DNA from: Codonopsis lanceolata
Lineage: Eukaryota; Streptophyta; Magnoliopsida; Asterales; Campanulaceae
Direction of reading: 5' to 3'
NCBI GenBank assembly: GCA_013146195.2
Contig: CM028377.1
Coordinates: 168,433,824-168,497,823 of the forward strand
DNA length: 64,000 bases
In this document: piece by piece, positions 22,041 to 31,712 of the stretch
Position numbering within the stretch: position 1 is the stretch's first letter
How the letters are laid out: the number at the start of each line of letters is the position of its first letter
The notes under the pieces: model-generated
The model's database searches: none
Told to the model about the DNA's origin: nothing
The model's input: the letters and a program-made list of their open reading frames with translations, nothing else
Program-made: the position numbers and the translations under genes

Positions 22041-22828
22041 ATGATGTGACAACCAAATTTATTCACATTGTGGATGACAATGTCAAACTTTCACATTCTA
22101 CTTGAGGGTGTAGACATATACATCCTAGTCTTTATTATTCTTTTTAAAACTTTTTCTATTGGTTGCTCTAATTTTTATTTTTTTGTCAAAAATTATTTTA
22201 GTTGTGTGATGCATGCCACATAAGATTAAATTCAAATTTGCATTTGAGAGATCTATTTTGAATAAATATGAATGAAAAGAGAAAAAAAAATAGCACATAT
22301 AATTGATGGTGTGAATTACCCACAAGCACGTAAGATTAAATACACGGTTGTATTGGTGATGCTCTTAGGTCTCTACACCGCTACATCAAATATGTTCTTT
22401 TCTAATTAATGGAATTGACCTTCCAAATCATCACCTACTTAATTATCGAATAACTAACACTAATTTCGTAATAATATCATAAGCTCTAACACATAAAATC
22501 AGTTGCCTTATATAAATTAGCTAAGTATGAAACTTAATTCGAAGTACAAACCCCTTTTCATATGGGCTCAAACATATTTCTCCCCCGCCCTCCCCCAAAA
22601 AAAAAAAACATATTTATCCATATATGACATCTGATCGCTTGTGAACCAGTCAAATCAAGGTTCGGGAATGGCGAACAAACTTCGTGTGAAGTGTTATTCT
22701 TCCATCGCGAAGATTTTGGAATACCTAGGGAGGCTGTAAAAATTGGCGTCCAGCAGGCTATGTGGAAAGAAGCGAAGGACGCTAATTATGGCTTACGTAA
22801 ATATATAAAGTTACTACAAGGCAACTGA

Positions 22829-24197
22829 ACCATGGACCACTTCACACGGTGCTTTCATACCACTTCGGCTTACAGATGGCCAGGCATGAAATCAGAGTCC
22901 TATGTGCCATCAAGATTCAAGACGCCCAGCCCGCAAACCTGATTTTTTTTTTTTAAGCTTTACTTTAAAAAAAAAAAAGAAATTAATTTGGAATCAAATT
23001 ATATATCGTAAATTTGTAATTTGTTAATCGACTTGTGTCTTATTGAGTTATTGACTATTGTTGTGTTGTTTTTTTAAACTTTGAATTGGTATTAAATTTC
23101 TGGTTTTATTTTATATTTTAAATAAATTTGTAATGTGATCATTATATTTAAATTATTTTGTACAATTTACTTTTAGTATATTTGAAGGTTTAATATTTGT
23201 TAGTTAATTTATATGAAGAAAAAAATTAAAGGCCTGAGTACTTATGTCTTAATAATTCTAGGCCTTGCCTTGCCTTGACTTGACCCCATTTTTACCCTAC
23301 CTAACAATCATTAGAACATTGGTTCGGACTTCGGACCCATAGAGACATTTGGGAGGCTCAACGAGTGAGTTGGTACTGGTTGAACCTTGGCCTAGTTTAG
23401 TTGACGAGAATCCATGCGAACGAGGGTGCAAATAGTAGACCTCGACTTTTCAAAAGCAATGCGCTAGTTATTTTCAGAGTTTGATTTCAAAGCAAGATAT
23501 AAGACTACTTGTGTAAAATAAAATTAAACCAACACTATATTGAAATTTTACTCCCGCTGTCTCTAAATTATTCTCTAGCTATCCATTTACGCCGTCCCAA
23601 AAAATGGTCTGGTTTGTAAAGTTTTTTTTGTTGGAAAACACTTTTACCATTTATAATCACTATTTTTCCTTATGCTCTAATTATTATTCACAAGAACATG
23701 AGTTTTAAAGGAAACTATATATTATATAAATATATAAATAATCAATTCAATTATTTTTTTCTTAATCGATGTGTTAGATTAAACAAGACAATAATTTCAA
23801 AACGAATAAGATACTTTTCTAATATATTGTGTCTGATACTAAATGATTTAAGAATAACTATAAACGTAACACGTATAAAAATGCTAAACATAGCACATTG
23901 TACGAAGATTCCTTTTCTGTCCTTGAATGTATAGGTAAAATTACAATTTCGCCAAGCTCTTTATAAATTTGTTTCAAAATCTAACCTTAATTCGCTCACA
24001 ATTTTTTTACTCTCATTTGATTTCCCCTCTTTCAAATCAAAAAAAGGTTTGTTTTCCAATATTTTCTTTTTAATTATGATTTTATTTGTGCAATTTTGAT
24101 TGATAATTGATAATAATAATAATAATCAAATTTCTTATGGTGGCCTGCTTAGCCATTTAGCTGCAGGTGGTGGCCCACCCAATTACCTGTCCGCTTC
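22829..24197. other. 3' flank of START gene; no gene seen
   Basis: AT-rich DNA with a long T/A run near 22940-22980. CTCCCGCTGTCTCTAAATTA near 23551 resembles one end of the Stowaway-like MITEs seen elsewhere (43680, 56493). The open frame at 23698-23934 is low-complexity. Confidence 0.45.
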
Positions 24198-24774
24198 TTT
24201 ACACATAGAGATGTTAAATTGGGTTGGCCCTAACTCTATATGGTCAGCCTTATAGAGTTGTGGCTCTATAGGACCGCAATTTAAACGGGTCATTTAAATG
24301 GGTTACTCAAATCGCAACCCTAACCCTAATCATGTAGGGTACGGTTTAACATGGTCAGCCCTATTAACACATGATGTCTTATTTAAATCAAAAAATCGAA
24401 ATTAAGTAACAAAAATATTGACGGAGAAGTGACAACGATTAACAATACGAATTAAAAACATGAAATTGAGTTTTCTTTTGAGAAAATATCTTCTTCAACA
24501 TCAATATCCTCTTCATCTACAATAATAAGGTAACATAAAATAAATATTGATATGAAGCTAATACAATCAAATATTTTAATCTAATAGTAAAATATAATAA
24601 TAAGGTCAACCCGTTTAGCACGGAATTTAAACGGGTTGCATTTTCCCGACGCTAACCCTTTCCGATTCCCGATTAGTGGGGTCAATCATGCGGTTCTCGG
24701 CCCTTTTAACATATCTAATTATGTATCCAAAAATCTCATTTTGACCAATTTTGAAAACTTATATGTCTTAAAAC

Positions 24775-25297
24775 CAGTGTTCTAAAACTCCCCGCCTAGC
24801 TCTGCCTAGGCCCCTCTCTACTGCCGCGACTTTCTTAGTCGTCGCCTAATCGACCAAGTTGGCGTCTACGCCAAACCTCGCTAACCTTAATTTATTTTTG
24901 TAGCTTTGATTTTGTGACATGCGGTGACCAGAGAAAGAAGGTGGAGTGGTAATGGTGAGGCAGATAGGGAGGTAATGGGGGGCGAACTAGAGTAATATCT
25001 TTTTTTTGTTTTTAGTTCTAAACTTGGCTGGTTTATTGCTCTCGGGTTGTTGAGAATTGAGATTAATGGTAGGTTTGTATATTTTTGTTCATTTTACAAA
25101 TATAGACAAGTGTTTGATAAAATGACAAACATAAAAAAAATTAAATTTGTAGTCAATGTGTTTGATCTTTGATGTAAATTATTTAAAAAATGGTAATTAT
25201 GCCTTAATTCTAGGCCCCGATTATGCCCCGACTAGTCCCCTAGGCGCTAGGCGCTAGTGTGTCGCCTAGTGGCCGCCTAACGATTTTTAGAACCTTG
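24775..25297 (-). mobile_element. hAT-like MITE (GGCG-rich tips), copy 2, nested
   Basis: 523 bp, inverted relative of 6348-6891, with ends CAGTGTTCTAAAACTCCCC and CAAGGTTCTAAAAATCG (other strand). Flanks are CTTAAAAC (24767-24774) and TTTAAAAC (25298-25305), 7 of 8 identical. It is inserted within the larger hAT-type element. Confidence 0.8.
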
Positions 25298-25394
25298 TTT
25301 AAAACTATACTTACGACCATGTTTGAGTTGACTTTCATCAAATACACATACATCATCACAAAGCTAACAAGTGATTAGGCATTTGAATTTTAAA

Positions 25395-25480
25395 CAAACA
25401 AGTCATGTGGTTGAGTGGTGTAAGGGGATATCCTTAAGTTTCTATCCTCTTAAGTGGTTATGGGTTCGAATCTCAATTCT
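25395..25480 (+). repeat. tRNA-like (SINE-type) pol III boxes
   Basis: Box A TGGTTGAGTGG (25408-25418) and box B GGTTCGAATCT (25463-25473) at tRNA-like spacing, but no cloverleaf or anticodon stem that I can build. Best read as a SINE head or tRNA relic, not a tRNA gene. Confidence 0.5.
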
Positions 25481-25765
25481 AATATTTTCAACCCTCTCAT
25501 TTTATTGCCAAAAGATTCTAGCCCGCGGGCCAACCCTAGAACCCGTCAGCCCAGCACAGTTTGCCTGCAACCCTATAGGGTCAACCCGTTTATTAAACGG
25601 GTTGGATTTTCCCAACCGTAACCCTTTCATGTTTCCGGTTAATAGACTCGACCCTACGGTTTCCGTCCTTTTCAACATCTCTATTTACACATACAATCCA
25701 CATACTCCAGCAGTTTTTAAATTATTGTTTAAATCTTAATTTGGTCACATTAGTTTCAATCAAAA

Positions 25766-25794
25766 CTAGTTATTTAGCCCGTGCTATGCACGGG
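25766..25794 (-). mobile_element. Helitron-like 3' terminus
   Basis: On the minus strand CCCGTGCATAGCACGGG (25778-25794, a 7-bp stem) is followed 8 nt later by CTAG (25769-25766) and then T. This matches Helitron 3' ends. The element would extend to the right; its 5' TC end was not located within 25.8-29.5 kb. Confidence 0.6.
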
Positions 25795-26756
25795 TACAAT
25801 GTGGGATATATATATATATATTATTATTATTATTTTATTTTTTTTGTAATAATAATATAACTTTTAGACATTATAATTAGATTGTTAATCTCTTCCATGG
25901 TTATAATTTTCTTTTATATTGTTAATACTATTAAACGATTTTTTTACCTAAATACTTTTAAAATTAATATAAGTTTCTAGCTAACGTGAGATACATATTT
26001 TGTATTAATAATAATAATAATTTTTTTATCTAAAGACTTTTAAAATTAACATTTAACTTGATAATAATAGTAGAAGTCATTTTGTTAAAAACTTTTAAAA
26101 TCATAATTCATTTTAAAACAATGTAAAATACACCTCTTCTATTAGTAATAATGGTAGAAGTTTTTTATTAAAAAACTTTAAAAACCAACATCACTTTATA
26201 ACAAATGTATGCTACATCTTTTCAATTAGTAATTAATAATAGTATTTTTAATACAAACATCAATTTCTAACCAATGTGTGATACATCTCTTCTATTGGTA
26301 ATAATAGTAGAATATTTTGTAACCATGTGAGATACAACTCTTGTAAAAGTGAAAGTTTTTAGTCTAAAGACTTTAAAATCTAACATTTTCTTTTTAAACA
26401 ATGTGTCATACATCTTTTTTATTGTTAATAATATAAAATAATTTAAACTCAACATCATTTTCTAGCCAATGTGAGATATAGATCTTCTAATAGTAATAAT
26501 GGTAAAAATCTTTTATCAAATGTGTATAAGTAAAAAATCATTTTCTATGGTTCTGCCACTTCACCACCTTTAGATAAATCTTCATTCTAAAGCATCCATG
26601 TGGAAGCTTTAAAAACTTTTGGTTTTCTAGTGACTTTGAAAATCAACATCACTTTCCAACCAATATATGATGCATTTCTTCTATTGGTACTTAATAATAG
26701 AATTTTTAAAACCAACATCAATTTCTAACCAATGTGGGATACATCTCATCTATTGT

Positions 26757-27730
26757 TGAAAAATTAGTGTTTTTAGTGAAATAAATTGTGCAACTTGAGG
26801 CACAAATTTCTTTACGTGTCATTTGTTTGTTGACGAATGTAATTGGGCAAATGTGTCCTACTCGGTGAGAGCATCAAAATGATATATTTATTTGTCCAAA
26901 TCGAGTTTTGGATAATAAGATATCAAGACTTAAAGTATAATACTTGTTAAAACAATTAGTGTTTTTAGTGAGAGAAATTGTGCAACTTGAGGCACGAATT
27001 TCTTAATGTATCATTTGTTTGTTGGCGAAGGTAGTTGCGCAAATGTGTTTTACTCGGTGAGAGCATCAAAATGATATATTCATTTGTCCAAATCGAATTT
27101 TGGATGAATAAGATATCAAGAGTTAAAATATAATACTTATTAACAAATTAGTGTTTTTAGTTAAAGAAATTGTGCAACTTGAGACACAAATTTCTTTACG
27201 TGTCATTTGTTTGTTGACAAAAGTAATTGTGCAAATGTGTTCTACTCGTCAAGAACATCGAAATGATATATTTATTTGTCCAAATCAAGTTTTGGATGAA
27301 TAAGATATCAAAGCTTAAAGTATGATGTTAAACGTGAGTCATTAGAAGTAATATCTAACCTCGAAGAGTTTTATGTGTCATTTGTTTGTTGGCGAAAGTA
27401 GTTGCGCAAATGTGTTCTACACGGTGAGAGCATCAAAAAGATATATTCATTTGTCCAAATCGAGTTTTGGATGAATAAGATATCAAAAGTTAAAATATAA
27501 TACTTATTAAAAAATTATTGTTTTTAGTGAAAGAAATTGTGCAACTTGAGACACAAATTTCTTTACGTATCATTTGTTTGTTGACAAAAGTAATTGTCCA
27601 AATGTGTTCTACTCGTCAAAAACATCAAAATGATATATTTATTTGTGCAAATCAAGTTTTTGATGAATAAGATATCAAAGCTTAAAGTATGATGTTAAAC
27701 GTGAGTCATTAGAAGTAATATCTAATCTTG
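26757..27730 (+). repeat. About 190-bp tandem units
   Basis: Units start with TTAGTGTTTTTAGTGA near 26764, 26956, 27147 and a variant near 27514. Each contains TTTACGTGTCATTTGTTTGT, GTGTTCTACTCGGTGAGAGC and AATGATATATTTATTTGTCC. A parallel array exists at 28644-29230. Confidence 0.75.
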
Positions 27731-28339
27731 AAGAGTTTTATCCCTCATTGGTTAGAAGTAATGTTAGTTGTAAAAGTTTTGAAATATAAGTCTTCTACTA
27801 TTGACAATAGAAGAAGTTATATATACTAATACTAATACCCCTTATCATATTGATTATTATTATGTATTATTATTAGCTAATGGTTAGAAAACCAAAAGTA
27901 TATATATCTTATATTGCTAATAATAGGAAGTCTTTTATATAATTTAAAATAAAATAATTAAAAATCAACATCATTTTTTAACGAATGTGAGATATACATC
28001 TTCTATTGGTAATAATGGTAGAAGTTTTTTATCAAAAACTTTGAAAACAACATCACTTTATAACAAATGTATGATACATCTTTTCAATTAGTAATTAATA
28101 ATAGTATTTTTAATATAAACATCAATTTCTAACCAATGTGTGATACATATCTTCTACAGGTAATAATAGTATAATATTTTGTAACCATGTGAGATACATC
28201 TCTTGTAAAAGTGAAAATCTAACATTTTCTTTTTAAATAATGTGTTATACATCTCTTTTATTGGTAATAATATAAAATAATTTAAACTCAACATCATTTT
28301 CTAGTCAATGTGAGATATACATCTTCTATTAGTAATAAT

Positions 28340-28341
<2 letters not shown>

Positions 28342-28409
<68 letters not shown>
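28342..28409. repeat. (TA)n microsatellite
   Basis: Uninterrupted TA dinucleotide tract of about 68 bp adjoining the long-TIR element at 28411. Confidence 0.95.
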
Positions 28410-28410
<1 letters not shown>

Positions 28411-28412
<2 letters not shown>

Positions 28413-29504
28413 GGTAGGGGAAAAGCACTATAATGGTGCCACCTCACCACCTTTGGATAAATCTTCATTCTAAAGCATCCATGTGGAAGCTTTAAAACTT
28501 TGGTTTTCTAGTGACTTTGAAAATAAACATCACTTTCCAACCAATGTATGATGTATTTCTTCTATTGGTACTTAATAATAGAATAGTCTAAATAAACATC
28601 AATTTCTAACCAATGTGGGATACATCTCATCTATTGTTGAAAAATTAGTGTTTTTAGTGAAATAAATTGTGCAACTTGAGGCACGAATTTCTTTACGTGT
28701 CATTTGTTTGTTAACGAAGGTAATTGCGCAAATGTGTTCTACTCGGTGAGAGCATCAAAATGATATATTTATTTGTCCAAATCGAGTTTTGGATAATAAG
28801 ATATCAAGACTTAAAGTATAATACTTGTTAAAAAATTAGTGTTTTTAGTGAGAGAAATTGTGCAACTTAAGGCACGAATTTCTTTTTTTTTATGTGTTAT
28901 TTGTTTGTTGTAAAGGTAATTGCTAATTGCGCAAATGTGTTCTACTCGGTGAGAGCATCAAAATGATATATTCATTTGTCCAAATCGAGTTTTGGATGAA
29001 TAAGATATCAAGAGTTAAAATATAATACTTATTAAAAAATTAGTGTTTTTAGTGAAAGAAATTGTGCAATTTGAGACACAAATTCTTTTACGTGTCATTT
29101 GTTTGTTGACAAAAGTAATTGTGCAAATGTGTTCTACTCGTCAAGAACATCGAAATGATATATTTATTTGTCCAAATCAAGTTTTGGATGAATAAGATAT
29201 CAAAGCTTAAAGTATGATGTTAAAAGTGAGTCATTAGAAGTAATATCTAACCTTGAAGAGTTTTATCTCACATTGGTTAGAAGTAATGTTAGTTGTAAAA
29301 GTTTTTAAATATAAGTCTTCTACTATTGACAATAGAAGAAGTTATATATACTAATACTAATACCCCTTATCATATTGATTATTATTATGTATTATTATTA
29401 GCTAATGGCTAGAAACCAAAAGTTTTTAAAACTTTCCACATGGATGCTTTAGAATGAAGTTTTATCTAAAGGTGGTGAGGTGGCACAAATAGTGCTCTCA
29501 CCAA
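28411..29504. mobile_element. Long-TIR element (about 100-bp inverted repeats)
   Basis: Left arm 28411-28511 (TTGGTAGGGG to GTTTTCTAG) and right arm 29409-29504 (CTAGAAACC to CTCACCAA) are inverted copies over about 100 bp, including CACCTCACCACCTTT and TTCATTCTAAAGCATCCATG. The interior carries the 190-bp tandem units. A decayed sister has its left arm at 26546-26633. No transposase. The flank is a TA repeat, so a target duplication cannot be read. Confidence 0.7.
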
Positions 29505-30034
29505 CTTTAAATTATATATATATATATTTAGTTTTTTCATCAAAATACTCTAGGCTCCTAAGTGCACTAGAGTCATTTCCATTAGTTAAGTTGGATGAAA
29601 ATCTTTGAAAAAACAATGATATCCCTTACCTTTAAAAGGTGTGTTGATAAATTCAAATCACACAATAAGAAATTATCTTTGAGAGGAGAAGGAGACCCTC
29701 AAAACCCCCAAATTTAGTAAGGATATTTTTTGATTTTCCTAAAAAAATTAAAATTTTCATCCAAATCGGATGAAGTGATGAAGTGATGATGATTAAATTG
29801 AGGAAAAAAAGTAAAGTAGCTTTAAAAATTTGTAGGGTGAGTTTAAACGTCTTTCTTTCTTTTTTTATTCATTCTAAAATAATTATCTTTTTTAAAACTT
29901 TTTCTTTTAGAAAAATACTTTTACTTATTTACTTTTACTATTTCTATTTACTTTAATTATAATTATATGTTCAAGGGTATTAAATGAAACCACACATTTT
30001 TATTATATTTTAATTTGATTATTATTTTTTTCTT
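29505..30034. other. AT-rich intergenic DNA before assembly gap
   Basis: No gene or repeat recognised apart from short T-rich and A-rich runs. Confidence 0.5.
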
Positions 30035-30134
30035 NNNNNNNNNNNNNNNNNNNNNNNNNNNNNNNNNNNNNNNNNNNNNNNNNNNNNNNNNNNNNNNNNN
30101 NNNNNNNNNNNNNNNNNNNNNNNNNNNNNNNNNN
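30035..30134. other. Assembly gap (100 N)
   Basis: Exactly 100 ambiguous bases, the usual placeholder for a gap of unknown size. The Sirevirus-like element starts immediately after it. Confidence 0.99.
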
Positions 30135-31365
30135 GAATCTTTTCTAGCTTATGCCTCTGCTCATGGACTTCAAAGTGTATCGATGGATGTTAAGAGTGCC
30201 TTTCAATGGTGATCTTCAAGAAATCAGATACGTGAACAACCTCCAGATTTGTCATCTCGACAACCGACCACGCCTACCGACTCAAGAAAGCTCTCTATTT
30301 GCCCGAAGCAAGCTCCTAGAGCTTGGTATGAAACTCTATCCAAGTTCTTAATTGAACAAGGATTCGTGAGAGGAAGAATCGACACTACTTTATTCATCCT
30401 CAAGCACAAAGGCCATTCTCTTCTCGTACAAATCTATGTGATCGACATTATCTTTGGATCAACTAACCAAAGCCCTGTAAAAGATTCGAGAAGCGATGCA
30501 AAGCAAGTTCGAGATGAGCATGATGGGCGAACTTACCTATTTTCTAGGATCCGCAGATACAACAGACTTCAGACGGAATCTTCATCGCCAAACCAAATAT
30601 GCAAAGGAACTAATCAAGAAGTTTGGTCTTGATTCACCAAAGGATTTGAAACTCCAATGTCTCACCGACCGCCATCTTGACAAAGATGATAAGGGAAAGC
30701 AAGAAAACATGACCAAGTACCGAGGAATCATAGGTTCACTTCTTTACCTTACCGCTAGTCGAATTCGACATTATGTTTGTCGCTTGTGTTTGTGCTAGAT
30801 TTCAGATCCAAAGGAGTCACATTTGCTTGCCGCCAAACGTATCATCGATATGTTTCAAAAACAACAAATCTAGGCATCCGTATTCAAAATCCAACAACTT
30901 CAATCTAGTTGGATACTGATGCATTATGCAGCAGAAGTGAGCGTAAGAAGCACCATGGGACTTGTCAATTTCTTGGAAACAGACTGCCTCATGGTCTTGC
31001 AAGAAACAAGGATCGTGGCAAACTCAACCACGTATAGTAATATATTGCCGCAAGCGTACTGTTTCAATCGGCATGGATGAAGCAACAATTGGTGGATTAC
31101 AACATCAAGACCGAAACCGCCCAATCATGTGTGACAACACATCGCCTATCTCGCCTCCAAAAATCCAAGGATGCATTCAAAGACAAAGCACATTGATATT
31201 CGTTATCATCATTTCTCAAAGATCATGTGGAAAGGTAACATCGGGCCTGAATATGTTCCAACCGAGCATCAATTGGCGTACATTCTCACAAAACCACCGG
31301 ATGCCACTGTGTTTGCTTATTTAAGGAGAAATCTTGGTATGATTGATCCTATGCTTAAAAGTTAA
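30135..31365 (+). pseudogene. Copia RT and RNase H (Sirevirus-like, broken)
   Basis: Readable blocks in shifting frames: YASAHGLQSVSMDVKSAF, KQAPRAWYETLSKFLIEQGF, RIDTTLFILKHKGHSLLVQ, the catalytic motif as IYVIDIIFGSTN (the usual YVDD has an Ile), QSKFEMSMMGELTYFLG, HRQTKYAKELIKKFGLDSPK, KYRGIIGSLLYLTASR, and RNase H tail KHIDIRYHHFSKIMWKG, EYVPTEHQLAYILTKPPDA, AYLRRNLGMIDP. Frameshifts occur repeatedly. It is clearly a retrotransposon polymerase remnant; the altered YVDD agrees with inactivity. Confidence 0.87.
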
Positions 31366-31712
31366 TATGTTTGTTAAATATTTCTTTCATACCAGACCCA
31401 AGATTAGACTAATCTGAAGACGTAAGTTCTTCTTACCGAAGACCTAAAGGTTAGTACTCTTACTTAGTCTATTTTCTCGCTAAAGAGGTTTCTAAAGCAA
31501 TAAAAGGGGTCAAGGACAAAATTCAAGACTTAAGAAAATATCTTAAGTTCCCGCTTTTTCAAACCAGATATTTTCTCGCCTTTAAATAGCCCTTGAACCG
31601 TCATTTCCAAACTTTACGAAACCCTCTCGAACGTAAATCTCTCTCTCTCTAAGCATCTACTTTCTCAGAATTTCAAGTTCTTCGCCTTGTTTCTTCTTCT
31701 CATCCTCAAACA

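Larger units (their letters stand above)
18579..22828 (+). pseudogene. START-domain gene (PCTP-like), five exons, broken
   Basis: Five exons are readable: about 18619-18775 (DEEQNFLKEADLEHFKELIE, MSFQAWHSDSE); 18853-19032 (WYCFRTVYEDVSPKVVRDFF, WDDEYRLQHWDK, ITGTMVVKWVRR); 19130-19211 (SREYIIG, then two 1-nt insertions disturb the RRIWESGQSYYCYT equivalent); 19345-19432 (RRVDSYYSSWRIRE); 22650-22828 (TSCEVLFFHREDFGIPREAV to a TGA). GT-AG sites and phases fit at each junction. The pattern matches plant START/lipid-transfer proteins of the At3g13062 type. The first exon has no in-frame ATG after the upstream stop at 18575, so it needs an upstream exon. Kinase 2 is the nearest. The last intron (3.2 kb) holds copia DNA. 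A lipid/sterol-binding role is the family expectation only. Confidence 0.82.
24206..25683. mobile_element. hAT-type element with perfect 8-bp target duplication
   Basis: 1,478 bp with ends TAGAGATGTTAAATTGGG and, on the other strand, TAGAGATGTTGAAAAGG. Flanked by TTTACACA at 24198-24205 and 25684-25691, an exact 8-bp match typical of hAT. Both halves carry ACCCGTTTA/AACGGGTTG motifs. A terminus-like TTTTAACATATCTA at 24704-24717 suggests an older or composite internal end. It has no transposase and contains the MITE at 24775-25297. Confidence 0.8.
26100..29408. repeat. About 1.86-kb tandem duplication, AT-rich
   Basis: Blocks recur about 1.86-1.88 kb apart: GTAATAATGGTAGAAGTTTT (26145, 28008) and ATTAGTGTTTTTAGTGAAAT (26765, 28644). 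The spacing falls to about 1.53 kb for the GTTATATATACTAATACTAA block (27815, 29341), so one copy lost an internal unit. No coding potential. Confidence 0.75.

Noticed and set aside
25395..25480. tRNA gene
   Set aside because: Box A and B are present but I could not form acceptor, D and anticodon stems, so a SINE/tRNA relic is preferred.
25371..25739. 122-aa ORF
   Set aside because: Runs through the tRNA-like boxes and the hAT-type end; composite repeat sequence with no protein features.
26757..27730. CRISPR-like or satellite array
   Set aside because: The 190-bp units are direct repeats without spacers in plant DNA; they belong to the long-TIR/duplicated region.
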